Positions 15,878-23,204 of a stretch of 26,061 bases of DNA are shown here, piece by piece. The stretch is from Megasphaera hominis (GTDB taxonomy: Bacteria > Bacillota > Negativicutes > Veillonellales > Megasphaeraceae): the NCBI RefSeq assembly GCF_014269395.1, contig NZ_JACOGK010000033.1:1-26061 (forward strand), in the 5' to 3' direction. Both the position numbers and the translations under genes were made by a program. A model generated the notes under the pieces. That model made no database searches. It was given only the letters and a program-made list of their open reading frames with translations, and was not told the origin of the DNA. Position 1 is the first letter of the stretch. Every line of letters starts with the position of its first letter.

Positions 15878-15907
15878 ATTATAGCATAGGATTGTCGTGC
15901 CTGTCAA
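15878..15907 (-). promoter_or_regulatory. Consensus promoter upstream of the terminator before rpmG
   Basis: On the minus strand TTGACA (15907-15902) and an extended -10 TGCTATAAT (hexamer 15883-15878) are spaced by 18 bp. This is one of the best promoter matches in the window. Transcription from it would start near 15871, at the first base of a terminator hairpin. Confidence 0.75.
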
Positions 15908-15935
15908 GAAAGGCTGACCACGTGATCAGCCTTTC
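15908..15935 (-). terminator. Terminator of the L,D-transpeptidase unit
   Basis: GAAAGGCTGA (15908-15917) pairs with TCAGCCTTTC (15926-15935), a 10-bp stem. It is followed on the minus strand by a short T-rich run that merges into the -35 of the next promoter. Confidence 0.6.
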
Positions 15936-15943
15936 CGGCGCTT

Positions 15944-17140
15944 TTATACGGACGGCGCTGCTTTTGCGAGGCTGCCGGCTGTGTCTTCGTCGAGGGACGT
16001 ACCGGCCGTCGTGCCGGCAGCCGGTGCTACGGACTGCAGCGTATAGACCAGATTGCCTGTGAGGCGCCCTTGCAGGCGGTACAGGATATACGCGTCTTCA
16101 CTATCGATATAGACGACGTCGCTGTGTACGACGCCCGGCGCTGTGCCGTAGGCTGTCGTTACCATCTGCGTATCGCCGTTCCAGCTCGTCTGCGTGTGCA
16201 TAGCCGAAGCCAGGGTGAAGACCGGCAACCAGACGCTGCCGCCCTTGCCAAGTGCCCGTTTCGCCAGTTTCTGTCCGTTGACGTAGAGGTCGTAGGCCTT
16301 GGCTACATACGTCGGCTGGCCGTCGGAGGCAGCGATCTTATTGTAGATGTCGCCGTATTCTTCAAAGTCTTCTACTCCGTAGCCGGCCAGGGCCTGTTTG
16401 ACCTGCTCTGCCGTCAGGGGCTGGCGTCCATAGCCATCGGGGTAAATATAATAGGAAATGGTGTGGTCCGGGTCGCGGTCGATGACGATGCGGTCATAGT
16501 AGATAATGACCGGCGTGCCGATGCTGACGCGGTTGTACAGGTCTTCGACATCGGCTTCGTGCATGCGGATGCAGCCGTGGGAGACGTAGCCGCCAATGGA
16601 GCTGGGCGCGTTCGTGCCGTGAATGCCGTAGTTGCCAAAGAGGCCGAGCCAGCGGTAGCCCAGGGGACAAGCAGGACCGGATGGAACCTGTGTGCCCGTA
16701 TCGGGGTCGATCCACGTGGGATTTACTTCTTTATCGGTAATCGAATAGGTACCGGTCGGCGAGGGCGTAGACGCTTTGCCGACACCGACGGGATACATGG
16801 TAATTTTCGTATTACCCTGGTAGAGGGTCAGGATGCGGCTGGCCAGATTGAGCATAATCTTTTTTTCATCGGCTTTTTTCGGTGCCGCAGACTGCGTATC
16901 TGCCGGCGCAGACGCAGCCGGCGTAATCGTTACGACCGGTGCCGTTGCCGTGTCACTCTTGGCCGGTGCTTTGACCTGGACCAGCGCGCTGGCTGCGGCC
17001 TGGCTTGCCGCTGTATCGGCAAATGACGTCGGCACCGTCCGCAGGGTCGTTTCTTCCGGTGCCGTCGTACCGGCTGCCCAGGCCGTCGTTCCGGCCAGGG
17101 ACAAAAGGGTGCAGAGTGTGACTGCCATCTGTTTAAACAC
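15944..17140 (-). CDS. L,D-transpeptidase (YkuD domain) with exported N-terminus
   Basis: The protein has 398 residues. A signal peptide (1-23, ending AWAA) is followed by an Ala/Thr/Pro-rich linker (24-88) and the YkuD domain (about 93-216). The domain has YGIHGTN (His174) and SHGCIRM with catalytic Cys190. It makes 3-3 crosslinks or attaches proteins in peptidoglycan outside the membrane. The C-terminal part (about 275-345) looks like a copper-amine-oxidase-N/stalk-type domain (DLYVNGQKLA...). The start is GTG 17140, since AGGAGG lies 7 nt upstream. A second small exported protein is encoded 84 bp upstream on the same strand, probably in the same transcript. Confidence 0.92.
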   Translation of the reverse strand: MFKQMAVTLCTLLSLAGTTAWAAGTTAPEETTLRTVPTSFADTAASQAAASALVQVKAPAKSDTATAPVVTITPAASAPADTQSAAPKKADEKKIMLNLASRILTLYQGNTKITMYPVGVGKASTPSPTGTYSITDKEVNPTWIDPDTGTQVPSGPACPLGYRWLGLFGNYGIHGTNAPSSIGGYVSHGCIRMHEADVEDLYNRVSIGTPVIIYYDRIVIDRDPDHTISYYIYPDGYGRQPLTAEQVKQALAGYGVEDFEEYGDIYNKIAASDGQPTYVAKAYDLYVNGQKLAKRALGKGGSVWLPVFTLASAMHTQTSWNGDTQMVTTAYGTAPGVVHSDVVYIDSEDAYILYRLQGRLTGNLVYTLQSVAPAAGTTAGTSLDEDTAGSLAKAAPSV

Positions 17141-17224
17141 TATAGTACCTCCTGTTTCTGCCGCTCTATACCTAAGGGCGGCTATACACCGATTCTTTGC
17201 CGCACAGGTACAGGTCGTTACCCG

Positions 17225-17701
17225 TCAGTTAATGCGGGCACTGATGCTGACGATGTAAAAATTCTGCACATCAAAGGCCAGCTGTTCGCCACCTGTGCCA
17301 TCGTATACGTACAAAGATTTATCGTTAAAATTATAAATATGATCGGCCGTCCCGTATACACGGGATAAGACGCTGGCTTCCATGCCTACAGCTACGTGGT
17401 CGGGCGTAGTCAGGTTGTCCGTCGTGCACGTAGCGGCTACGGCCTGGCTGCCGTTTGTATCAAAGCCGACGAGAAAGCCATTATTATAGTTGTATTCCAA
17501 ATACGTCTGGTCCCCATTGGAGCCTTCGGTTTTGCTGGTCGGCTCGCCGTAGACACCTTCTACGTAGGCTGGCGTACAGCCCGGTCCGACACCGCCAATG
17601 GCAATGCGGTCATTGGCAATCTGTGCCGAAGCTACAGAGGACACCATACAGGCTGCGCCCAAAAGCAAGACAGCCATTTTATTCTTTAGTAACGCAAACA
17701 C
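17225..17701 (-). CDS. Small exported protein of unknown function
   Basis: The protein has 158 residues from GTG 17701, which follows AAGGAG by 9 nt. A clear signal peptide (LLKNKMAVLLLGAACMVSSV, cleavage near ASA-Q) precedes the mature part. Two related segments, GGVGPGCTPAYVEGVYGEP and VAVGMEASVLSRVYGTAD, recur about 75 residues apart. Each looks like the 'G...V...YG.P' turn of SmpA/BamE-like folds, so it may be a duplicated small beta-alpha domain; this resemblance is weak. It precedes the L,D-transpeptidase gene, so a cell-envelope role is plausible. An upstream in-frame extension to 17734 has no ribosome binding site. I do not recognise a characterised family. Confidence 0.75.
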   Translation of the reverse strand: MFALLKNKMAVLLLGAACMVSSVASAQIANDRIAIGGVGPGCTPAYVEGVYGEPTSKTEGSNGDQTYLEYNYNNGFLVGFDTNGSQAVAATCTTDNLTTPDHVAVGMEASVLSRVYGTADHIYNFNDKSLYVYDGTGGEQLAFDVQNFYIVSISARIN

Positions 17702-17878
17702 ACTATCAGACTCCTTCTCTTCCGTCTCTGTCACAGCTCCCTTACCGCAAGGGTCTTTGGCAGTACAGGGCTCAGCGTCCGGCCGTTTGAAGTCAGACTC
17801 TATTCTCGTCCCGGCAAATGAAAGGCACTGCTTCTCCCCTTCTCTTTGGCCGGGCAGCTCTATAAAGCTGTACCGCTT

Positions 17879-17884
17879 ATTGTA
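17879..17884 (-). promoter_or_regulatory. Extended -10 promoter for the small exported protein and L,D-transpeptidase
   Basis: On the minus strand TGATACAAT is an extended -10, with a poor -35 (TTGCTC, 17907-17902) at 17 bp. It lies between the MFS gene stop (17918) and the next start. The roughly 180-bp leader holds a small CAGCT/AGCTG hairpin but no clear attenuator. Confidence 0.5.
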
Positions 17885-17917
17885 TCACAAAGGCCGGGCC
17901 AGAGCAACGCACAGCCT

Positions 17918-19270
17918 TCATTTGCGGCGGCTCAGAGACGGTACCATGCCGGCCAGACAGAGGGCCGTAAAGACGAAGAAGGCGATTTCAATATTGCGCA
18001 CGAGCATAGCAGACGCCGGCAGATAGTCCCAGTGCAGGGACATGAGCAGTGTCACGATGGCTACGCTCAGGATTTGGCCAATGAGCCGCATGGTGCTCAA
18101 TAAGGAAGACGCCATGCTGTAGTAGCGTTTTTCTACAGAGCTCATGATGGCATTGTTGTTCGGTGCCGTAAAGAGGGCAAAGCCAAAGCCGATGAGCATG
18201 AGGATCGGCACGAGGGGCCAGAACAGCCGGGCCCGTACGGTAAAGGCCAGGCCCAGGAGACCGCAGGCGATGATGGCCATGCCGGCCGAGCTGAGCGTCG
18301 TTGCCGGATAGCGGTCGGAAAGGGAGCCTGTTTTAGGCGAAAGGATCGCCTGAATGACCGGCTGCACGAGGAGCAGCAGGCCCGCATCGCGGGAGCTCAG
18401 GCCCAGGACAGACTGCAGATACATGGAAAGGAGAAAGCTGATGGCGAAGGTCGCACTGTAGTTGAGCATGGCCGCCAGGTTGGATAAGGTAAACATGCGG
18501 TTGTGCCAAAGCAGGGCTACAGGCAAAACGGGCTGCTCGCAGCGGGTTTCATGGCGCAGGAAAATCGCAAACAGAATGAGGCCTCCGGCGAGAGCGCACC
18601 AGGCCCAGGACTGCTGCAGCAGCTCCGAAAGGCCGTACATGACGAGGACCATGGCCAGCCCATAACCCAGGGCGCCCAGGCCATCGCCGCCCTTGGCCCC
18701 TTCGACAAGCCATTCTTCTTTCAGGAATTTCAGGATAGCCAGGCTGCACAGGACACTGCAGACGATGATGAACAAAAAGATGCTGCGCCAGCCGAAATAA
18801 TAGTTGAAAAAGCCGCCCAGTACAGGCCCCAGGGAGAGGCCTACGTAGACCATAGAGACGTTCCAGCCCATAGCCATGCCCCGCTTTTCCAAAGGGAAGA
18901 CGAGGACCAGGATGGCCATGTTGGTCGCGTAAATCATGGCCGCCGCCAATCCCTGCAACAGGCGCGCAGCCAAAAGCCAGGCCATGGACGTAGCAAAAAA
19001 GGCACAGACGGAAGACAGGGCAAAGAGCACGGTGCCCCAGAGAAAGATCTTGCGTTTCCCTATGCGGTCGGCCATTTTGCCGACCGGCAGGAGGAAGACC
19101 ACCGAGGCCAGGAGGAAAATCTCCAGGACCCAGCCCAGGGTACTGGCACTGGCGCTGAATTCCCGGCCCATGTCGGGCAAGGACAAGGTGAGGGAACTGC
19201 TCGTAAAAGGCGTCAGGAACGACGAGAGCATGACAATTCCCAATATTTTATAGGGCAAAGACCTGGACAC
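17918..19270 (-). CDS. MFS transporter, drug:H+ antiporter-like
   Basis: The protein has 450 residues and is very hydrophobic, with roughly 12-14 membrane segments. The MFS motif A appears as GKMADRIGKRKIFLWG in the loop between segments 2 and 3. Its N-terminus (TSSSLTLSLPDMGREFSASA) is typical of DHA2 exporters such as EmrB/QacA relatives. It probably exports an amphipathic compound by proton antiport; the substrate is unknown. The start is GTG 19270, 8 nt after AGAGAGG; longer frames add a non-native N-terminus. Confidence 0.88.
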   Translation of the reverse strand: MSRSLPYKILGIVMLSSFLTPFTSSSLTLSLPDMGREFSASASTLGWVLEIFLLASVVFLLPVGKMADRIGKRKIFLWGTVLFALSSVCAFFATSMAWLLAARLLQGLAAAMIYATNMAILVLVFPLEKRGMAMGWNVSMVYVGLSLGPVLGGFFNYYFGWRSIFLFIIVCSVLCSLAILKFLKEEWLVEGAKGGDGLGALGYGLAMVLVMYGLSELLQQSWAWCALAGGLILFAIFLRHETRCEQPVLPVALLWHNRMFTLSNLAAMLNYSATFAISFLLSMYLQSVLGLSSRDAGLLLLVQPVIQAILSPKTGSLSDRYPATTLSSAGMAIIACGLLGLAFTVRARLFWPLVPILMLIGFGFALFTAPNNNAIMSSVEKRYYSMASSLLSTMRLIGQILSVAIVTLLMSLHWDYLPASAMLVRNIEIAFFVFTALCLAGMVPSLSRRK

Positions 19271-19322
19271 AAAAAGGACCTCTCTCTCAAATAAGGGCAA
19301 AACTATTATAAGACTTTCTCTC

Positions 19323-19351
19323 ATTATACCCGGAAATAAGGCCCGTGAAAA
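19323..19351 (-). promoter_or_regulatory. Promoter of the MFS transporter gene
   Basis: On the minus strand TTTTCA (19351-19346) and TATAAT (19328-19323) are spaced by 17 bp. It sits directly after the terC terminator. A second TATAAT (19310-19305) is nearby without a good -35. Confidence 0.5.
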
Positions 19352-19352
19352 G

Positions 19353-19382
19353 GAAAAAAACGGTCCCCTCCCCGGGGACCGT
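19353..19382 (-). terminator. Terminator of the terC-family gene
   Basis: ACGGTCCCC (19360-19368) pairs with GGGGACCGT (19374-19382), with a short loop. It is followed on the minus strand by seven T. It lies 23 bp past the terC-family stop codon. Confidence 0.9.
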
Positions 19383-19404
19383 CCAAGACATGGTGAAACT
19401 TCGA

Positions 19405-20112
19405 TTATTTGACAACCTGCGGTGCCGTTTTGGGGCCGCGGTGGCTGCGGTACCAGCCAATGAGGCAGACTGCAGCGGCGCCGAGAGCCGGCAGGATGTA
19501 GGCAATGGCACTGCCTGTGAGAGACTGCAAATAAGCACCGGCAATAGCGTCATGAACGACCATAGAGCCGCTCGTCCAGCCGAGAATGCCGGCACCGGCA
19601 TAGAGCAGGATGGGGAAACGGTCCAGGACCTTGCCGATGATCTGGCTGCCACCGACGACGATGGGAATGCTGATGACGAGGCCCATGGCGACGAGGAGGA
19701 AGTGGCCGCCGGCAGCACCGGCAATAGCCAGGACGTTATCGATACCCATAGCGGCATCGGCTACGAGGATGGTCTTGACGGCGCCCATGAGGCTGTTAGC
19801 TTCTTTTACATGTACAGCTTCGTCCGTCTGGGCCGGCGCCAGGAGCTTTACGGCAATGGGCAGGAGAATGAGACCGCCCAGGGCCTGCAGGAAGGGGATG
19901 GTCAAGAGCCATACGGCGGCCAGGGTCATGAGCAGGCGGACGACGACGGCACCGGCCGTACCGATAAGAATGGCCTTTTTGCGCAGCTGTGCCGGCAGCG
20001 TATTGGCAGCCATGGCGATGACCACGGCATTATCGCCGGCCAGCACCAGGTCCAGGATGATGATCGAGCCTAAGGCTGCAAAAAATTCCCAAGATAAAAA
20101 TGTCATTTCCAT
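19405..20112 (-). CDS. TerC family membrane protein (YjbE/YkoY-like, probable Mn2+ exporter)
   Basis: The protein has 235 residues and about seven membrane segments. The family acid motifs are visible: LDLVLAGDNAVVIA near residue 20 and VADAAMGIDNVLAIAG near residue 117, with the Asp/Asn pairs thought to handle metal. TerC proteins of this group export manganese or load exported metalloproteins. The ATG at 20112 follows AGAGGA. A yybP-ykoY-type riboswitch lies upstream, which supports a manganese role. It is monocistronic, with its own terminator. Confidence 0.92.
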   Translation of the reverse strand: MEMTFLSWEFFAALGSIIILDLVLAGDNAVVIAMAANTLPAQLRKKAILIGTAGAVVVRLLMTLAAVWLLTIPFLQALGGLILLPIAVKLLAPAQTDEAVHVKEANSLMGAVKTILVADAAMGIDNVLAIAGAAGGHFLLVAMGLVISIPIVVGGSQIIGKVLDRFPILLYAGAGILGWTSGSMVVHDAIAGAYLQSLTGSAIAYILPALGAAAVCLIGWYRSHRGPKTAPQVVK

Positions 20113-20146
20113 GAGTGTCCTCTTTTCTTTTATGTAGAAATTAGTT

Positions 20147-20275
20147 AAAAAAAGAGACTTTCGCAGGATGGTATATCTTGCGAAAGTCTCACCTATTGTG
20201 TCATCACAACGCTATCACCAGCCCCGAAACAGGACATGTATGTTGATGATAGCCGAAAGGTTACTCCCTTTACTA
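20147..20275 (-). promoter_or_regulatory. yybP-ykoY-type manganese riboswitch with terminator
   Basis: On the minus strand the aptamer begins AAAGGGAGTAAC (20271-20260). It contains ATCAACATACATG, and it ends GGTGAGACTTTC. These match conserved parts of the yybP-ykoY class. The last segment also starts a terminator stem (20190-20179 with 20165-20154, 12 bp) followed by seven T. The aptamer's closing stem can use the CTTT that the terminator needs, so the two are mutually exclusive. Mn2+ binding would prevent termination and turn on the TerC-family gene. Confidence 0.85.
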
Positions 20276-20295
20276 CTATATGAAAGTATATTAAA

Positions 20296-20325
20296 ATTAT
20301 AGCAAAGCAAGGATTTCCCTGTCAA
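20296..20325 (-). promoter_or_regulatory. Promoter of the riboswitch-terC transcript
   Basis: On the minus strand TTGACA (20325-20320) and an extended -10 TGCTATAAT (hexamer 20301-20296) are spaced by 18 bp. Confidence 0.8.
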
Positions 20326-20378
20326 TAGATGGGGAAACAAAATTTCTTAGTATATCCGCCTACAAAGGAGGAATCCCC

Positions 20379-21890
20379 ATGAAACATTATGATGTCATCA
20401 TCATTGGCACCGGCGCCGCTAATATCGTCGCCGACGCTGCGTTGCGTGAAAATAAAACGGTTGCCCTCATCGAACGCGGGCGCTTTGGCGGCACGTGCCT
20501 GAACCGCGGCTGTATTCCGACTAAGATGCTGGTTACGGCAGCGAACGCCATTTGCGAAATCCGTGAAGCCCGCCGCATTGGCGTCAACGCTGAAAACGTG
20601 ACCCTCGACTGGAAGCTCCTGTCGGAACGGCTCTGGAAAAAGGTCAATGAAAGTGAAGCCATCCGCGGGTACTACGACCGCTTCCCGACGATGGATACGT
20701 ATCACGGTACGGCGTCCTTTTCCGGTAAAAAGGAAGTAACCATCAGCCTCGACGACGGCACGACGACCGTCCTCACAGGCGACCGGATTATCATCGGCAC
20801 AGGCGGCCGCACGCATATTCCCGACCTGCCGGGTCTTGCCGAATGCGGCTACGTCACGTCCGAAACTTTCTTTGGCAAGGCCTATCCGGAGGCACCGTAC
20901 AAGAGCCTGATCATCATCGGCGGCGGCCCCATTGGCTGCGAATTTGCCCACGTCTTCAACGCGGCGGGTACACACGTGACGATCGTCCAGCACAACGTAC
21001 GCCTCCTGCCCAAGGAAGACGGCGATATTTCCGCCTTTATGCTGCGCCAGTTCCAAAACCGCGGCATAGACGTACGCCTGAACCAGGACACCATTTCCGT
21101 CCGTATGGAGGGCAACGAAAAGGTACTGACCATTCATAGCCGCGAAGACGGCCTTTCTGCTGAAGTACGGGCCGAAGAAATTCTCGTTGCCCCTGGCATC
21201 AAGCCCATGACCGAGCTGCTGCACCTGGAAAATACAGACGTACAGACCGACCAGCGCGGCTATATTATGACCAATGAATTTCTCGAAACGACGGCTGACG
21301 GAATCTGGGCCTTAGGCGATGTAAACGGCCTGGCACCGTTCCGCCACAAGGCCAATTATGAAGCGGAAATCATTGCCCATAATCTCTTCTCCGGCATGGC
21401 TCCGGACCAGTGGCGCTGGGCCCAATACGATACGGTACCGGCCGTGACCTATACGTACCCCGAAGCGGCCCACGTAGGCCTGACGGAAATCCAGGCCCAA
21501 AAGGCGGGCTATACGACGGAAACGGCAGTCAATCACTACTCGACAGCCGTCAAGGGCTATGCCCTGGGCTTTGAACCCGGTGCCTCTGACGACGGCTTCA
21601 TCAAGCTCGTCGTCGACGGCAAGACGCGTCACGTCCTGGGCGCCCACATCGTCGGACCGGAAGCCTCGATCCTCATCCAGCCCTTCATCAACCTCCTTTC
21701 CTGCGGCACCCATACGATTACGCCGCTCCATGAGGAAATCGCGTCGCCGACAGCCCGTGCCTTGCGGCAAAAGCCTTTGACTCGGACACTGGACCCGCGC
21801 TCGGTCTATACGATTGGCGAAACCATGACGCCCCATCCGTCCCTTTCGGAAGTGACCATGTGGACGCGGTATTATTTCGAGAAAAAATAG
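20379..21890 (+). CDS. FAD-dependent pyridine nucleotide-disulfide oxidoreductase (dihydrolipoamide dehydrogenase / mycothione reductase-like)
   Basis: The protein has 503 residues. The N-terminal FAD-binding fold starts YDVIIIGTGAAN. The redox-active disulfide is in GGTCLNRGCIPTK (Cys40 and Cys45). The NAD(P)H-binding fold has IIIGGGPIGCEFAHVF. The late FAD motif is IWALGDVNGLAP. The C-terminal interface domain ends with the catalytic His-Glu pair in HPSLSEV (His486 and Glu491). All parts of an active group I disulfide reductase are present. The true substrate (lipoamide, a low-molecular-weight thiol or a metal) cannot be decided, and no 2-oxoacid dehydrogenase genes lie nearby. The ATG at 20379 follows AAAGGAGG by 7 nt. 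No clear promoter was recognised just upstream. Confidence 0.92.
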   Translation: MKHYDVIIIGTGAANIVADAALRENKTVALIERGRFGGTCLNRGCIPTKMLVTAANAICEIREARRIGVNAENVTLDWKLLSERLWKKVNESEAIRGYYDRFPTMDTYHGTASFSGKKEVTISLDDGTTTVLTGDRIIIGTGGRTHIPDLPGLAECGYVTSETFFGKAYPEAPYKSLIIIGGGPIGCEFAHVFNAAGTHVTIVQHNVRLLPKEDGDISAFMLRQFQNRGIDVRLNQDTISVRMEGNEKVLTIHSREDGLSAEVRAEEILVAPGIKPMTELLHLENTDVQTDQRGYIMTNEFLETTADGIWALGDVNGLAPFRHKANYEAEIIAHNLFSGMAPDQWRWAQYDTVPAVTYTYPEAAHVGLTEIQAQKAGYTTETAVNHYSTAVKGYALGFEPGASDDGFIKLVVDGKTRHVLGAHIVGPEASILIQPFINLLSCGTHTITPLHEEIASPTARALRQKPLTRTLDPRSVYTIGETMTPHPSLSEVTMWTRYYFEKK

Positions 21891-21901
21891 CCCTACACGC
21901 T

Positions 21902-21947
21902 AAAAAAAGAAGAGGCCCCCTGCTTTGGCAGCCGTCCTCTTCTTTTT
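21902..21947 (+). terminator. Terminator of the oxidoreductase gene
   Basis: An A-run plus GAAGAGG pairs with CCTCTTC plus a T-run, a 12-bp stem with a partly structured 20-nt loop. The hairpin spans about 21904-21947, starting some ten bases past the stop codon. It could work on both strands. Confidence 0.85.
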
Positions 21948-21954
21948 ATGTAAC

Positions 21955-21992
21955 GTACCAGCTGAGCCTTTCATTCGTAATGAGAGGCTCAG
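21955..21992. other. tRNA-Thr anticodon-arm relic or mimic hairpin
   Basis: A hairpin at 21962-21992 has a 12-bp stem (one G-U pair) and the 7-nt loop TTCGTAA. It shares TCATTCGTAATGAGAGG (17 nt) with the anticodon arm of the intact tRNA-Thr(CGU) at 23205-23280. With a 4-nt gap the match extends left through CAGCTG...AGC. No acceptor or T-arm match is seen. It has no T-tract, so it is not a normal terminator. Confidence 0.6.
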
Positions 21993-22000
21993 AAAAAGCA

Positions 22001-22054
22001 AAAGTCCCGCCCGGGCAGGGCGGCTGTCGTGCCGTGTCTGCCAGGGCGGGACTT
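22001..22054 (-). terminator. Terminator of the ferredoxin gene
   Basis: AAGTCCCGCCC (22002-22012) pairs with GGGCGGGACTT (22044-22054), 11 bp, with further GC-rich pairing inside. On the minus strand it is followed by TTTTGCTTTTT. It lies 17 bp past the ferredoxin stop. Confidence 0.85.
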
Positions 22055-22070
22055 CCTATGTGCTTAGGCC

Positions 22071-22256
22071 TTAGGCTTCTTCAATAGCGCCAGCCGGACA
22101 GTTGTTCATGGCATCCTGTGCCGAAGCTTCCAATTCCGGTGCTACGTCATCAGGAATGGCTTCTGCTACGCCAGCGTCTGTCATGTGGAACACTTCCGGA
22201 CAGGAAGCAGCGCACATACCGCAAGAGATACAGCTATCATTAACTTTGAATTTCAT
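22071..22256 (-). CDS. Ferredoxin, single [4Fe-4S] type
   Basis: The protein has 61 residues and is acidic. The cluster motif is CISCGMCAASCP (Cys9, Cys12, Cys15 and Cys19), and a distal Cys53 is followed by Pro. This fits single-cluster ferredoxins in which CxxCxxC and the distal CysP bind the cluster and the remaining Cys may form a disulfide or be free. It carries low-potential electrons in the cytoplasm. The ATG at 22256 follows AAAGGAG. A dyad ACCGGA-AA-TCCGGT (22294-22307) lies upstream and may be an operator or transcript hairpin. No clear promoter was recognised between it and the cupin gene, so co-transcription with that gene is possible. Confidence 0.93.
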   Translation of the reverse strand: MKFKVNDSCISCGMCAASCPEVFHMTDAGVAEAIPDDVAPELEASAQDAMNNCPAGAIEEA

Positions 22257-22293
22257 AATAAATCGCTCCTTTCAAAGCAACATATTTATGGTC

Positions 22294-22307
22294 ACCGGAA
22301 ATCCGGT
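22294..22307. repeat. Dyad upstream of the ferredoxin gene
   Basis: ACCGGA and TCCGGT are perfect inverted halves separated by AA, between the cupin stop and the ferredoxin start. It could be an operator or a small hairpin; nothing further can be said. Confidence 0.4.
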
Positions 22308-22330
22308 ACCTTGCATATAGTAATAAACCC

Positions 22331-22660
22331 TCAGGCATCCAGTGTCAAGAAGAGGGCCATTTTGAACGGCCCGTCGGCTTTGACGGAATGGCGGCCCAGT
22401 TTATCGAATTTAAAGGTTTCGCCAGCCTGAATGGGATGATCCTGGCCTTCATAACCGATGATGCCTTTGCCTTCCAGGGCCAGGACCAGGGCTTCACCCG
22501 GTGCAGCATGTTCCGAAAGGCCCGTGCCGTCAGCAAAGCTCATGATGGCCAGTTTCAAGTGGTCGTTGTTGACGACGTCCATGTTGACAATACGGCCGTC
22601 CTGATAGGGAACGAGATCGGCCAATTTAAAAACGTTACCAGCTTTTATCACTTTATTCAT
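22331..22660 (-). CDS. Nested start: stand-alone C-terminal cupin
   Basis: Inside the double-cupin gene, ATG 22660 is preceded by AAAGGAGG (22676-22669) at exactly 8 nt. This is stronger than the ribosome binding site of the full-length start. It would yield a 109-residue single cupin beginning MNKVIKAGNVFKLADLVPY, a size at which such proteins commonly occur alone. Both products may be made from one mRNA. The alternative is that this site is a relic of an ancestral separate gene now fused in frame. Confidence 0.5.
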   Translation of the reverse strand: MNKVIKAGNVFKLADLVPYQDGRIVNMDVVNNDHLKLAIMSFADGTGLSEHAAPGEALVLALEGKGIIGYEGQDHPIQAGETFKFDKLGRHSVKADGPFKMALFLTLDA

Positions 22661-22990
22661 ATGTGTATCCTCCTTTTGGGCGATTTCCAAATATACAGTA
22701 TCCTCAACGGCTTTCATGCCTGCCGGTACATCTGCCGGTACGAGCAGGGCCTGGCCTGTCTTGACGTGCCATTCGTCTCCGGCCGTCGTAAAGACGGTCA
22801 TACAGCCTGTGTCGACGTACAGCAGCCGGGGAAAGGGACTCGTTTCGGCACTGATATCCGTATCCGCACCCAGAGAAAAACAGATCAAACTGCCTGCCCG
22901 GCTTTCCCAGAGGGCATTCGATACGGTGCACCCCGGTACAGCCGCATTTTCAGTTGTCAGGGAAAATACAACGCCACTTTTACCTTTCAT
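22331..22990 (-). CDS. Double-cupin domain protein
   Basis: The protein has 219 residues made of two cupin-like barrels. The N-terminal one (about 1-108) has the segment EWHVKTGQALLVPADVPAGM. The C-terminal one (about 111-219) starts MNKVIKAGNVFKLADL and has GLSEHAAPGEALVLALEGKG and the second motif IQAGETFKFDKLGRHSVKA. Several but not all canonical metal ligands are present (His in SEHAAPGEA, Glu, and His in GRHSVKA), so metal binding is plausible in the second domain. The start is the ATG at 22990, 10 nt after AAAGG. The second domain has its own strong internal ribosome binding site. Cytoplasmic; function unknown. Confidence 0.75.
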   Translation of the reverse strand: MKGKSGVVFSLTTENAAVPGCTVSNALWESRAGSLICFSLGADTDISAETSPFPRLLYVDTGCMTVFTTAGDEWHVKTGQALLVPADVPAGMKAVEDTVYLEIAQKEDTHMNKVIKAGNVFKLADLVPYQDGRIVNMDVVNNDHLKLAIMSFADGTGLSEHAAPGEALVLALEGKGIIGYEGQDHPIQAGETFKFDKLGRHSVKADGPFKMALFLTLDA

Positions 22991-23043
22991 GATCCTCACG
23001 CCTTTCCGGGCCTTGCGGCCCGTTCGTTCTTCTTTATGCTTTG

Positions 23044-23049
23044 ATTATA
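23044..23049 (-). promoter_or_regulatory. Candidate -10 for the cupin transcript
   Basis: TATAAT on the minus strand lies about 55 bp upstream of the cupin ATG. The -35 is poor. A GGGCC-GCAA-GGCCC hairpin in the leader (23005-23018) may stabilise the mRNA 5' end. Confidence 0.4.
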
Positions 23050-23158
23050 GTCTGCCCTGACCGCCTTGTATGTTGTAAAAGTAACGGTTAGGAAAATTAA
23101 TTTTTGACTTTTTGATTTTATTTCTTTGCAATTGATCAAAATTTCTTTTCTTTTTTTA

Positions 23159-23187
23159 TTGACAAGCACAGGCAATCTTGCTATACT
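23159..23187 (+). promoter_or_regulatory. Promoter of tRNA-Thr
   Basis: Consensus TTGACA (23159-23164) and an extended -10 TGCTATACT (hexamer 23182-23187) are spaced by 17 bp, 18 bp before the tRNA 5' end. Confidence 0.85.
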
Positions 23188-23204
23188 AACAGAGTACTTT
23201 TCGT

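Noticed and set aside
18503..19294. Plus-strand Gln/Gly/Asp-rich frame opposite the MFS gene
   Set aside because: Antisense of hydrophobic codons typically gives such polar proteins; there is no ribosome binding site.
20322..21224. Minus-strand frame opposite the disulfide oxidoreductase
   Set aside because: The oxidoreductase has all catalytic motifs; the other frame has none.
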